DNA of 64,000 nucleotides from Heracleum sosnowskyi (GCA_030848705.1 CM061236.1:139119970-139183969); one strand, 5' to 3'. Counted from the first letter of the stretch, positions 32,987 through 45,009 are shown. Notes: a model not told the origin generated them from the letters alone. Program-made: numbers and translations.

Positions 32987-34556
32987 ATGCAGAAATCAAA
33001 CAGTATCAAGATCCCAGCTTTTGATAAAGAGAACTACAACATTTGTAAAAGAAAGATCTTGTTGTTTATCAAAGCTGCGAATCCACTATACCCAGGTATT
33101 CTCGAGAATGGTCCTTTCATTCCAAGGAAGGAAATTGAAGCCACAACAGTAAATGGTGAAGTCATTCCTGCACATTGGGTTCCCAAAGATCCCTCTGAAT
33201 TTTTGGAACCTGAGAAGGAGAAAATGGTGCTAGATGATCACTTGCAACTCATCTTGCTCGATTCTCTCACGTTGGATAAAGCCATGTGTGGAAGTGTGAT
33301 AAGCTGCACATCTGCCAAGGAGATGTGGATCAGGTTAGCTTTACTATGTGAAGGAAGTGAAGAAGTTAAGGGCAACCAAAGGCAAATACTGATATCACAA
33401 TATGAGGCATTCATGGCCAAGCCTGGTGAAGACTTAACTTCCATGTTTGAAAGGTTCAGTAAGCTCTTAACTGAACTACATATACATGGCAAGTACTATG
33501 ACAGAAAAGAATTAAATGTCAAGTTCCTGCTTACACTACCTGATCACCTTGAACACAAGACAACAGTCATACGAGAAGGAAGAGATCTCAACAATATAAC
33601 CTTTGAGACACTTTATGGCATTCTGAAATCCTATGAACTTGAACTCTTTCAAAAGAGAGCCATACATAGTGGAACAAGGAACAAGGTGGCCAATATGTCA
33701 AGTGCTCTAGTAGCACAAGTGCCAAGGATCACACAACCAAGTGAAGTACTACAAATCACACAACCAACCCCTGCACAATCCCTGAAGATAGAAGAGGTTG
33801 TTGAAGATGATGAGAAAGTAGTACTACAGCTCAAGGATGTGGAAGATGAAGACTTCTACACAATGGAGGAACTGTAAAGCATGGATAATCCTACTATGGC
33901 TTACATGGCCAAAAAGTTCAAGAACTTTAGGTTCAAGAAGGATAGGTCATTCAGGCCCCAAGGCCAAGCATCCAAGTTCAACAAAGGAAGCTCATCAAAG
34001 GCTGCTGTGGGAAGTTCAACCAAGGGAGGATACAAGACTGGATTTGTGGATAGGTCAAAGTTCAAGTGTTACAACTGCGGTGAACCTGGTCATTTTGCTA
34101 CTGAATGCAAAAGACCCAAACAGGTTCAGAGGTTTGAGAAAGGAACTGGTGGATACTCTAAGAAGAATCAAGGTAGAGCCTATGTGGCTGAAGGAAAGTG
34201 TTGGGATGAGTCTGATGATGAAGATGAAGAAGAATATGTCAACCTAGCTCTCATGGCTAGCACTGATGAAGTAACATCAACATCTTCAAGTCAGGTACCT
34301 TCACTTGTCTTACTTGATATGTCCATTGATGAGTATAAGAAAACCATTAAAGACTTAAGTGCTGAAATGTTCAATGTCTATACTAGCTTATCTGCTGCTA
34401 ATGAGGAAATCACTAGGGTGAGTAAGCTAAATGAAACACTAAAGTCTGAAAATGAGTCTTTTGTTCTTAAAACCAGTTCACTAGACTCTTTAGCTCAGGA
34501 GAATGCTAGATTTAAAAATGAATTAAAATGTGCTAAAGAAGTTGAGGAATTTCTGA
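32987..34556 (+). pseudogene. SIRE-like copia gag, stop-interrupted and truncated
   Basis: The start MQKSNSIKIPAFDKENYNIC follows the primer site by about 35 bases and matches the usual SIRE gag opening, in which a tryptophan normally stands where C is here. The gag core follows (KEMWIRLALLCEGSEEVKG, QYEAFMAKPGEDLTSMFERF, KFLLTLPDHLEHKT). An in-frame TAA at 33875-33877 breaks the frame, which continues without shift to the zinc knuckle CYNCGEPGHFATEC and a helical region. The coding ends abruptly after EVEEFL at 34555, where gypsy LTR sequence begins. Protease, integrase, RT and RNase H are absent. Confidence 0.88.
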
Positions 34557-34745
34557 GAACTACGTCTTTGGCTTGATTCTCAATAACGATTTGAGATACG
34601 TAGGCATCTTGTAAGGACCGATTTAGTCTCGAAACACAAGTGCAACCATAAAAGCTCGAAGCTCATTAAACCCTCGCATTAAATTCGTAAGCTCAGATTT
34701 TAGTCCACAACATTTGGCGCAATCTGTGGGAAGACAACATCAACC

Positions 34746-36600
34746 ATGGCAAACACACGAAGAACAGCTCGAGATACTCAAACTCCTGAGGATCGCCCTA
34801 TCACCTCTGAGGATGATACTCACGGAAATCAACCACCGCCGACTACTGGCACTCAAGGGGCGAATATCCCCACCAACACTCAAGGACCGGAAATCCCGAT
34901 TTCGGTTGAAGGGACGAATCCCCTACAAATGGTCATTCATGGATCTAATCCACAAGAGACCGATCACCAGCAACCGATCACGACCTCCCCGCTGCTCATG
35001 AATGCCCCAAGTGGTCTTCAACTCCATACTACTGATCTCCCCCAATACGCTGCTCAAACTTTGGGGATGCCAAGCTATGGCACGCCCTCTCGACCCATGG
35101 CGGACAGTAGTGGTCTTAACCCCATCTACCATGAAGCATATGTCCCCCCTTATATACATGGTCTGGGACCCCAAAATCAACAGACTCGACGGACCCCTTT
35201 GATTCAAGATTATTCGGGTCCCTATACTGAGGACGAGAATTACACATCTGAAGAAGAGAGGGATGTTGCCCCAAGGAGGAAGCGTTCTTCCCAAACAAAT
35301 CGGGAACAACCCCAAACTACTAAGGAGAAAATTGCAGCCCATGAGGCAGGGACTGCAAGACTCAAGAAACTCATTGCTGAGGAGGAGGCCGCTCAATCTC
35401 AAGGCCGAACGACTGAAGGGATCCCGATAATCAACTTCGATCCACCGGCAAGAAGAACCAAGAGGGCCGAAGCCCCAAGGGGTGATCCTAGTATTTTGTT
35501 GCCCATAGGAGATCCTGATGATCCTACACCACCGTTTACTCAAGACATCATGAAAATGGCTATATCCAGAAAATTCAAGATGCCTTCGATCAAAGCCTAT
35601 GATGGAACGGGAGATCCCGCAAATCATGTAAGGACCTTCTCCAATGCACTGCTGTTGCAGCCAACCAACGATGCTGTCAAGTGTAGGGCGTTTCCACAAA
35701 CCTTGGCAGGCATGGCCCAACGCTGGTATAGCCGTCTTCCTCCCAACTCAATTGGGTCTTTCAAAGAACTAAGCAAAGCTTTTATCAATCAGTTCATTAG
35801 TGGAAGGGTGCATGAGAAAAGCTCTGCGTCACTCATGGTAATCCAGAAAGGAAAGAATGAAGCCCTAAGGGACTACATCAATCGATTCACTCGGGAGGCT
35901 TTGAAAGTCCCGAACTTAGAGGACAGAGTGGCTATGATAGCCCTGCAACAAGGAACTACTGATGACCACTTCAAGAGTTCGTTAGCTAAACATCCACCCG
36001 AGAGCATGCTGAAGCTCCAAGATAGAGCCAGAAAGTATATCAAGGCTGAAGAAAGCATGAGAAAGTATGAACCCACTGCTAGCGGTAGTGGAAACTCAAA
36101 GAAAAGAAAAGAAACTCAGGAGTACGACGTCAAGGAAAAGTTTCCCAGAACGTCAAAGGACTCTGATTCTCCACCCAAGAGAAACAATTTTGGGCCAAAG
36201 TTTACGGAGTATGCATGATTGAACACTCCCAGGAGTCAAATTCTGATGGAGATAGCTAAGGAAGGAGATCTCAAATGGTCGAAGCCAATGAGGGCTGACA
36301 TGTCCAAACAGAACCAAAATCAGTTCTGTCGGTTCCACAAAGAAGTCGGTCACGACACCGACGATTGTAGGCAATTGAAAGATGAGATCGAATTTCTGAT
36401 ACGAAGAGGAAAACTCAGCAAATTCACCAAGGATGGAAATCAAGGGGGTCAAAGAGGAAACTATGAAAGGAAGGATTACGACAGAAGGGACAACAACCAA
36501 GATCGTAACCCTAAGCCCCGAGGGCCAGCCATCAACATGATATTCGGAGGACCAACTGCTGTTGGGTCCTCCCAAAATTCAAGAAAAGCTTATGTTCGAG
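34746..36600 (+). pseudogene. Tat-like gag of copy 2
   Basis: 490 codons are open from MANTRRTARDTQT to a TGA at 36216-36218, where copy 1 has AGA. The frame continues with NTPRSQILMEIAKEGDL and the zinc-knuckle-like CRFHKEVGHDTDDC. Gag core motifs are FSNALLLQPTNDAVKCRAFP, RWYSRLPPNSIGSFKEL and ALRDYINRFTREALK. The uninterrupted text VPNLEDR near 35905 shows the empty site of the hAT insertion seen in copy 1. Confidence 0.9.
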
Positions 36601-38740
36601 AGATAATGACTGTGGTTGGAGAAGCACCGAAGCGTGCCAGAACAGAAGTGTCAATAGGTTTTGACGATTCAGACTTGGAAGGGGTGAAGTTCCCCCACGA
36701 TGACCCTCTAGTCATCATACCTGTGATTGGCAATTCTGAAACAAAGAGAGTCCTAGTCGACAATGGAGCTTCAGTGGATATCTTGTTCCACGATGCTTTT
36801 ATCAAGATGGGTTACACTGATTCTCAGTTAACACCCTCAAATATGCCAATATACGGATTCAATGGGGTGGAATCAAAAGTGTAAGGCACTATCCAACTCC
36901 CAATGACCATGGGGCAAGGGATGAATACATCTACTCAAATGCCGAACTTCATAGTTATAAAGACAACTTCGACCTACAATGCAATCCTGGGAAGGACTGG
37001 TCTTCATGCGTTCAAGGCCGTTGCCTCTTCTTATCATCTGAAAATCAAGTTCCCAACGAGGAATGGGATTGGTGAAGAACGAGGAGACCAAAAGATGGCT
37101 AGAAGTTGTTATGTAGCCGCGTTAAGGCCTGATGGAATCGGGGGCAAGTTCTCCCAATTGAAGACATGAATACTGACGACAATGAGGACCGAAGAGGGAA
37201 ACCAGCTGAGGATTTAATCCCAATTCCCTTAGTCCCTGGTGAACCGGAGAAGGTCACTTATGTCGGGGCACTACTACCTGAGCCATTGAAAAGCAAACTC
37301 ATATCTTTTCTTCAAGAGAACAATGACGTTTTTGCTTGGACAGCGGCTGACATACCAGGGATTGATCCCCAATTGATAACTCATAAGTTGAATGTGGATC
37401 CTGAAAGAAAGACGGTGAAACAAAAGAAGAGAAATTTTGCTCCGGAAAGGCAAGAGGCCATTAAACAAGAAGTTGAAAAACTTCTAGAGGCCGGATTCAT
37501 TGAAGAGATACAATTCCCGGAATGGTTGGCTAACCCCGTAATGGTCAAAAAGGTCAATGGAAAATGGAGGATGTGTGTAGACTTCACTGACTTGAATGAT
37601 GCATGCCCTAAGGATTGTTTTCCCTTACAAAGGATTGATGAATTAATAGATGCTACAGCTGGACATGAGATGCTCAGCTTCATGGATGGCTTCAGTGGAT
37701 ACAACCAAATCAAAATGCACAAGGATGACATCTCCAAGGTATCATTCATCACTGACTTTGGTGTTTTCTGTTATCTAGTCATGTCATTTGGACTTAAGAA
37801 TGCAGGGGCAACCTACCAAAGATTGGTGAACAAAATTTTTGGACACCTAATTGGAAAAACCATGGAGGTCTACGTAGATGACATGCTAGTCAAGAGCCTC
37901 GATAAGGCCGATCACATAGAGCATCTCCGAGAGGCGTTCGAAGTGCTGAGGCACCACAAGATGATGTTGAATCCAGCTAAATGTGCCTTTGGTGTAGGCT
38001 CGGGAAAGTTTTTAGGTCTGATGGTTTCCAAGAGAGGAATCGAGGCTAATCCCGACAAAATCAAAGCAATTCTAGACATAGAACCACCAAAGACTGTCAA
38101 TGATGTCCAAAAACTAACGGGAAGAGTGGCAGCATGGGGAAGATTTATCTCCAAGTCAGGAGAGAAGTGTTTACCCTTCTTCAAAACACTCAAGAACGTG
38201 AATTTTTTTGAATGGAAAACTGAAAGCCAAGAGGCCTTTGAGGCCCTGAAGAAATACATGGCAGAGGCACCACTGTTTGCAAAGCCAAAGCCAGGAGAAA
38301 CTCTCTATTTGTACTTGGCGGTTTCTAACACAGCCCTTGGAGACGTTTTGGTGAAAGAAGAGTTGAAGGTTCAGAAACCCATTTACTACGTAAGTAAGAT
38401 TCTACATGGGGCAGAAATAAACTACTCAACGATTGAGAAGTTTGCCTTAGCCTTGATAATGGCCTCAAGAAAGCTACGCCCATACTTCCAGGCTCACAAG
38501 ATAGAGGTCTTGACCAATCAGCCTCTAAGAAATATCTTGCATAGCCCTCAAGTTAGTGGAAAGTTGATCAAATGGGCTATTGAATTGGGATAATTTGACA
38601 TCAAGTATAAGCCTCGAACAGCCATAAAAGCACAAGCACTTGCTGACTTCATGGTTGAATGCACCATTGACAACCAAGAAGTCGGGGGGCAGGAAGTGAT
38701 AGTGGAAGACAAGGAAGTTGAAGAAATAGTCTCCAAAGAA
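36601..38740 (+). pseudogene. protease and reverse transcriptase of copy 2
   Basis: The protease active site is VLVDNGASVDILF (about 36750-36790). A TAA at 36882-36884 follows, then in the same frame the linker TTSTYNAILGRTGLHAF. A frame change occurs near 37166. Reverse transcriptase fills 37166-38593: VNGKWRMCVDFTDLNDACPK, the catalytic YVDDML and FLGLMVSKRGIEANP. It ends with the RT-attached RNase H-like part (YLAVSNTALGDVLVKE, KIEVLTNQPL) and a TAA at 38591-38593. The polymerase motifs are intact, but the polyprotein is not continuous. Confidence 0.9.
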
Positions 38741-39170
38741 TGTTGAGTGCTCTATTTTGATGGAGCATCAAAAAAAATCAAGTGGAGCCGGTTTAGTGCT
38801 ACAAAGTCCTGATGGATTCCTCATAGAGTACACACTAAAACTGGACTTCCCAACGACAAACAACGAAGCTGAATATGAAGCTCTGATAGCTGGCTTAGGG
38901 CTGACTGGATCCTTGAGAGTCAAAACTCTGAAAGTATGTGGAGACTCGAGGCTAGTGGTTTCCCAAGTAAATGGGCAGTTTGAAGCCAGCGATGAAGTCA
39001 TGTCCAAGTACTTGAAACTTGTCAAGGCCATCATGACTTAGTTCGACGAATGCTATGTAGAGCACATTCCAAGGGAAGAAAACATGAAGGCTGATGCCTT
39101 GTCTAAATTTGCTTCTTCCGAAATTGAAAACTATGCAGGGAGTGTATACTTCCAAGTCTTGAAGACCCCA
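38741..39170 (+). pseudogene. second RNase H of copy 2
   Basis: This matches the aRNH seen in copy 1: LYFDGASK, NNEAEYEALIAGL, CGDSRLVVSQV and MKADALSKF. It is broken by TGA near 38743 (TGG in copy 1), a short deletion in an A-run at about 38770, and TAG at 39039-39041 (CAG in copy 1). Having a second RNase H beyond the RT-attached one is typical of the Tat lineage. Confidence 0.82.
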
Positions 39171-40448
39171 AGCATCAACGGAAAGTTGGTAGCACCCATT
39201 GATGTTGCTAGTTGTTGGATAGATCCCATCAAAGCTCATCTGGAGACTGGGTGGTTACCCAACGACACTTCAGAGGCACGAAAGCTATACGTCAGAGCAC
39301 TAAGGTATACCCTGATTGAGGGAATCCTATACAAGAAGTCTTTCATCATTCCATATCTGAAATGTTTGAGACCTCAAGAGGCAGAATTGGCCCTGAAGAA
39401 AGTACATGAAGTAATTTGTGGGCAGCACTTGGGGGGCAGAGCCCTTGCCCATAAAATCACTCGTCTAGGTTTCTACTGGCCAAGCATACTAGCAGATGCT
39501 AAAAGCTACGTAAAGAAATGTGAAAGGTGCCAGAAGCATGCCCCAGTGGTTAGGCAACCACCAGAGATGTTGACATCCATAAACTCACCAATCCCCTTTG
39601 CCATGTGGGGAATGGATATACTCAGGCCATTTCCAATGGCAAGTGCTCAACGAAAGTTCTTGATAGTAGCAATCGACTACTTCACCAAGTGGATTGAGGC
39701 TAAGCCATTAGCCAAGATAACCACCAAGCAAGTGATGCATTTCTTCTGGGAAAATGTGATATGCAGATACGGGATTCCACGTATCTTGGTCACAGACAAT
39801 GGAACTCAGTTTAACAACGATGAGTTTAAGAAATATTGTGATGAGAACGATATCAAATTACGCTTCACTTCTGTCGCCCATCCTCAAGCAAATGGGTAAG
39901 CTGAGGTTGTAAATCGAATTATCCTAGATGGACTGAAGAAAAGAGTTGAACGCTCCAGAAACACTTGGGTGGACGAATTGCTCCCCATACTATGGGCATA
40001 TCGTACTACCTGCAAAGTCACCACTGGAGCTACCCCCTTTCTGTTGGCATATGGGGCAGAGGCAGTGGTTCCAGTGGAGATTACTCACACGTCTCCAAGA
40101 ATTGAGGCTTATGAGCCAGAAACAAATGAGGAAGGCTTGAGGTTGGCCTTAGATTTGATTGATGAAGTTAGAGATGAGGCAAATGCCAAGATAGTTCAGC
40201 ATCAGAAACGAGCATCTTTCTATTACAACCTAAGGGTTAAAGAGAGATTCTTTCGACAAGGAGATTTAGTCCTCCGAAAGATTGAGGCATCCGGAGTTGG
40301 GAAAAAAGTCAAGTTGGCCCCAAATTGGGAAGGACCATATCGCGTCAAGAACGTATTTGGTCGAGGCTCGTACAAGCTAGAAACCCTCGAAGGGCATGAG
40401 GTGCCAAGGACTTGGCATGCCTCAAATTTGAAAGTCTATTATGTTTAA
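39171..40448 (+). pseudogene. integrase of copy 2
   Basis: The zinc finger is H...H (HEVICGQHLGGRALAHK) and CERC. The catalytic triad is D in WGMDILRPF, D in VTDNGTQF, and E after AHPQANG; a TAA at 39897-39899 replaces the lysine codon of copy 1 just before it. The C-terminal GPY/F-type module NWEGPYRVKNVFG ends at YYV* (40448). The stop makes it non-functional. Confidence 0.88.
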
Positions 40449-41219
40449 AGTGTGTCCTGATTGGACTCACTACTAGGACAAATAGAAATAAGGTTCGATG
40501 AAATCATGAGCTTCCTAGAAAGCAAATGAAGGGTTGAAACCCCAGAAACCTAAGACATTCAGTCCAAACCCTATCATTCGATATGCTCAATGAAAGGCTT
40601 GAAGCCAAAACACGACGGTATAAGACATAAAAGGCTTATGCAAATGTCAAGTTAGCCTCGAATAAGGCAAAATCGTCGTAAATGTGTAGGTCGCTCCACA
40701 CTTTACACCAAGACGATACTCGTGAAACACTAGTGTATATTAAAATCCCCAAAAAAGGGTAGTAAGTCCCAGGTAAGGGATAAAAAGACCCCAAGTCTCG
40801 AAAAAGACCGGTATAACTTCTATGAAATCCTAGTGCATTATCATAGACGTTGGGAAGCGCGATCAGCCATTTTAAACCCAGAATCTTCAAAGAAAGCCCA
40901 GAATCTTCAAAGAATTCTTCAAAACTTCAAGTAAGAAACCCAGAAAACGATAAGATTCAACAGAAAATCTCGCCAGGAATCGCCTAGTGACTGGAAACCC
41001 AACCGGTTAAGGAAGGGCAACCGTCTATATCCAGTTAAGGCCCACAAATCCATTTATGGATTATAGAGATTAAAACCCAAATAATTTGGGTCTCAAGCAA
41101 ATTCGAAGCCCAAACAATAAAGGCCCAATAAGGCCCAAGGCTGGAATAATTTAAGTCCAATTAAAAATTGGGCTAGTTAAGGCCCAAGAAAAGAATGAAA
41201 TTTGAAATATAGCCAAGGC
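40449..41219 (+). other. untranslated 3' region of copy 2; site of the lost antisense gene
   Basis: From about 40862, 'cgatcagccattttaaaccc' then 'agaatcttcaaag' aligns with the start region of the antisense gene of copy 1 (16330-16440). The alignment then continues through the GGCCCA-rich stretch at 41038-41190. The antisense exons and the TATA-like box are not present here. No gene was recognised. Confidence 0.65.
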
Positions 41220-42015
41220 AAAATCAAAGATTTAAGGTCGAAAAGACATTAAATCGAAATCGTACGACCGAGGTCGAAAACATATGGGAAAATGAGGTCG
41301 ATTCCAACGACCTCGCTCCCAAATAAAGTCAAAAAATAATGAAATTGAGGTCGAAAAAACCTTAGAACGACATCGAAGGCTCGAAGTCGAAAATATACAA
41401 GGAATTGAGGTCGTTTCCATCGACTTCGCACAAAAAATCCAGACAAAAAATTGAAAATTTGAGGTCGAAAAGACCCTAGATCGAAGTCGATTGATTGAGA
41501 TAAAAAATACACTATAAATCGAGCTTGAACCCCTCGACCTCACACCCAAGTGAGGTCGAAAACAGAAGGATTCAAGGTCGAAAGAATGAGGTCGAATATG
41601 ACCTAGAAAACGAGGTCTAAGCGTTCGACCTCACGCCAAAATGAGGTCGAAAATGACCTAGAGATCGAGGTCGATATTGACCTAGAAATCATGGTCGAAA
41701 AAGGCAGGAATCGAGGTCGAATGACCCAGGTCGAAAATGACCTGTAAATCGAGGTCGAAAGTATAAGGGATCGAGGTCGAATGACCGAGGTCGAAAATGA
41801 CTGGGAAGTCGAGGTCGAAACCATCGACCTGGGACCAATCAAGGTCGAAAAAAGGCTGGATCGAGGTCGAAGGCTCGAGGTCGAAAAAGACTTAAAAATC
41901 GAGGTCGAAACCTTCGACCTCACTCCAGTCGAGGTCGAAATCCAGATCGAATTTCAGGTCGAAAATGACCTGTTTCCTGACCTAATTTGAGGTCGAAAAT
42001 GCCCTTAAAAATGGA
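41220..42015. repeat. GAGGTCGAAA array in gypsy copy 2
   Basis: The same decamer and its inverse TTCGACCT as in copy 1, but in a different higher-order order ('gaggtcgaaaatgacctaga', 'aatcgaggtcgaa'). It lies just before the polypurine tract GTTGGGGGCAAA (42076-42087). Long minus-strand frames here are repeat artefacts. Confidence 0.92.
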
Positions 42016-42087
42016 AAATTTTGAGGAAAAACACGTTATAACTTCTACGAAAACCCCAAGGAGATTTTCCCAGAAGTTGGGGGCAAA

Positions 42088-42758
42088 TGATATGGTCAGA
42101 AAAGTAATTATAGAAATATATTTGACAAGTCAATGGAAAGGCCGATATTTAAGGCCCGACACCCTAATTATTCATTAATTTCGTAATTAATGAATAGGGA
42201 AAATATACAGCTCATAAAAAGAGTCCAAAATATGGTAAATTCATCAAAGAAGGATCCAGAATCCCAATTAAAGGCAATTAATGAGTCATAGCCTTTATCA
42301 ACAAGGAAACGAATTCTCTAGCAAGAAATACAATGTGTATGTAATATAAAAAAGGAGACTTATTCGCCAAGACTCCTAAACATACCATAAATACTAGGCT
42401 CTAGACGCCTATATAAGGACCCTGATCCTACAATCAGAACTACGTTTTGGGCACAGCTCCATACGTCACAACGCCTCGAAGGCGCAACAAGCCATAAAGG
42501 CACCCCTAGAACTAAGTTTTAGACTTCATCCTCGAATAAGAACATACAAGTCACTACGTCCTTGGTGTGCCCCTGCCGCCATAGCCCTGAGGGCAACACC
42601 AAGAACTACGTCTTTGGCTTGATTCTCAATAACGATTTGAGATACGTAGGCATCTTGTAAGGACCGATTTAGTCTCGAAACACAAGTGCAGCCATAAAAG
42701 CTCGAAGCTCATTAAACCCTCGCATTAAATTCGTAAGCTCAGATTTTATTCCACAACA
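42088..42758 (+). repeat. 3' LTR of gypsy copy 2
   Basis: It starts TGATATGG and ends CCACAACA. It is about 143 bp longer than the LTR of copy 1, through a segment at about 42450-42600 with two related phrases, 'aactacgttttgggc' and 'aactacgtctttggc'. A TATA-like 'gcctatataagg' lies at about 42408-42419. Confidence 0.9.
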
Positions 42759-42887
42759 CGGAGGGAGTATATCTTAAGTGATTTTCATAGGTTCTTATGT
42801 GTTTCGGATGTAAATGAATTAATGAATTCCAATATTAAGTATGGGTTTTTTTGCTTCTCCATTTTGTTTTCTTTTAATTTATTAACT

Positions 42888-44632
42888 ACAGAGAGTCAGT
42901 GTTCTAAAAGTCGGCAATTAATCGGGATTAATCGCCGATTAATCGCTAGACGGCGGGCCACCGAACTGATTAAGCAAAAATCAGTTAATTAATCATTTTT
43001 TCATAAAAACGGTAAAAAATCGGATGAATCGGTCAAAAATCGGATTAATCGGTAAAAAAACGGGCTAATTGTTTTTTAAAAAAATAGTTAAAATTAAAAA
43101 AAAAAATATTAAAAGATAGAAACTTGATTAAACAATAGGAAAAAACATTATTTTTGTACATATAATTACAATTTTAGATGCCTAAATCGTAAATTCTCTT
43201 AAGTTTTCCTCTTAAATTGATCTCTAATTGAAAAGTTAAATCTTCAAAATTTTATTTATTACAATTATATAACATTTTTAACATATTTGCATAAATATAT
43301 GATAATAACATATGTTTAGTTGAAATAATGAAACAATCTTTCTATTAATAATAGCCCAACATAGACCAATTAATTGGGGGACATTTTATTCATGCTAAAT
43401 TGACAAGACATTTTAATGCATTTGAAATGTCCAAATTGCCCTTATATTTATTATTCTTAAAAAAATTGATATTGAGTGGATTCGAACTTGGGTCTCCACA
43501 ATAACTTGCACCTCCTCTTACTACCACACCACTCAATTATATGAGTTGTAAATTACACACATCATATGTGTGTGTCGTGTGAGTAAAGAAATATATGGTA
43601 TTATTATTATATATCTATTTTATTATAGCCCATTAAAAGCAATGATTCATGAGACATTTAATCTAATCTAAATTGGTGAGACATTTTATTTAATTTAAAA
43701 TATCTAAATTTCCCTTGTGTTTACTCTTTTTTTCTAAAAAAAATAATTGTTAATGAATGGAATCGAACTTGGGTTTATGCACTAATTTGCTCATCTTTCT
43801 ACCATAGCACTACTAATCATACATGTTCTATATCAAACACATTATATGTATATGTGTGTGTCGCGTGAGTAGAGGAGTATTTGGTATCTATTATTATATC
43901 GATTAACATAATCTTATAATTGGTGAGATAATTTAACTATGAGATATTTTGTGCATGATTTGAACTGACTAACTTGCCTCTGTGTTTATTATTTATTAGA
44001 AAAAGTTGTTTGTAGAGATTGAACTTGAGTTTATCTATTAATTGAAACATCTTTATATCACTATATAAAATCACAGATTTTTAGAATTTCACGCGAAATA
44101 TGTGAGTGTCATTTGATAGAAGACATTTTATTTAACTTCAAAATATATAAAATAACTATGATGCAGATTACATTTCACAAACAAGAAAATGTATCATTCG
44201 CTCAATGAGCTAAATTAGTAAAATTGTGCAGGTTAATATCTTGTACGTAAGATAATCATATTTTGACATAGATCTTACACATAACAAATATCATAAATAT
44301 CGAATTTACTCATTTCTTAACTCAAAAACACATCAATCAAGGATACTTTTCAATGCTAACTATCTCACTACGGAGATCAAGTCCAGCTTTTGTACCCACA
44401 ATGAGACGTCTGTCAAACGATATATAAATTATAATAAACACCGAACTACTTAGAAGTTAAAACAATTATGCTAGATAGTGACCCGTGCGTTGCACGGGTT
44501 TTCATGCTAGTTTTATAATTGTATATAAAAAATATTATTAAATTTATTCCGATTAATCATTCCGATTAATCCCTGGACGGTACCGTCACCGATTAACTCC
44601 GATTTCCTCTTTTTACAACACTACATAGAGTC
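42888..44632. mobile_element. TIR transposon with 10-bp target duplication
   Basis: The element is 42898-44622. Its inverted ends are AGTGTTCTAAAAGTCGGCAA and, from the right, AGTGTTGTAAAAAGAGGAAA, each followed by repeats of ATTAATCGG. The target is duplicated as acagagagtc (42888-42897) and acatagagtc (44623-44632), with one mismatch in ten. A 9-10-bp duplication would fit Mutator-like elements; a hAT origin with a longer chance match is the alternative. No transposase remains. A Helitron is inserted inside. Confidence 0.7.
43337..44510 (+). mobile_element. Helitron inside the TIR transposon
   Basis: The 3' end is CTAG (44507-44510), preceded by a perfect 8-bp hairpin ACCCGTGC-GTT-GCACGGGT (44481-44499), then T. 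The most likely 5' end is TCTTTCTATTAATAATAGCC, after A at 43336; an alternative start is TCTATTTTATTATAGCCC at 43614. The interior holds three diverged units of about 270 bp, each with a 'gaatcgaacttggg'-like phrase. Confidence 0.7.
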
Positions 44633-44724
44633 TCAATGTACCGATTACATATAGGTACAATAACCTTTTCTAACCTCATGTAAAAAAAATTTGTTCTAGG
44701 CTACCTTTAATAAAAAAAAAAAAT

Positions 44725-44993
44725 TCCTCCGTCCCATTCATTTGTTTACACTTTCTTTTTTGAAATGTCCAATCCATTTCTTTACATTCCAAAACTTTCC
44801 AAAAATAGTAAAGTTTTATAATATAAAAATCAACTACTTCCACTACTTTCCTCCACTTTACTTATTTTATACCTTAAATATTGACGGGTCCCATCACTTT
44901 ACTCATTCTTCTTACTTTTCCCCTATTTTACTTATATTCTTTGACCTTCATGCCCAACCCAAATGTAAACAATTGGGCGGGACTGAGGGAGTA
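44725..44993. mobile_element. Stowaway-like MITE
   Basis: The ends are CTCCGTCCCATTCATTTG and, from the right, CTCCCTCAGTCCCGCCC. It shares interior text with the other three copies in the window. A 92-codon frame that runs through it is not a gene. Confidence 0.85.
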
Positions 44994-45009
44994 CTATTTA
45001 ACATATTAC

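Larger units (their letters stand above)
34556..42758 (+). mobile_element. Tat-like Ty3/gypsy retrotransposon, copy 2 (5'-truncated)
   Basis: Same family as 6784-18844. Only the last 157 bases of the 5' LTR remain (34556-34712). The primer site, gag, protease, reverse transcriptase, RNase H, integrase, tandem repeats, polypurine tract and a complete 671-bp 3' LTR follow. The opposite-strand gene present in copy 1 is missing. The two LTR ends that can be compared differ at about 2 of 157 sites by eye, yet the coding region has at least six breaks. The truncated left edge joins SIRE gag; the right edge is followed by 'cggagggagtat', which resembles a Stowaway end. Confidence 0.9.

Noticed and set aside
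34923..35720. 265-codon minus-strand frame opposite gag
   Set aside because: It is the reverse of well-supported gag coding with no recognised domain; copy 1 does not keep it open.
41232..41990. Several frames of 69-106 codons on both strands
   Set aside because: Same cause: tandem array of gypsy copy 2.
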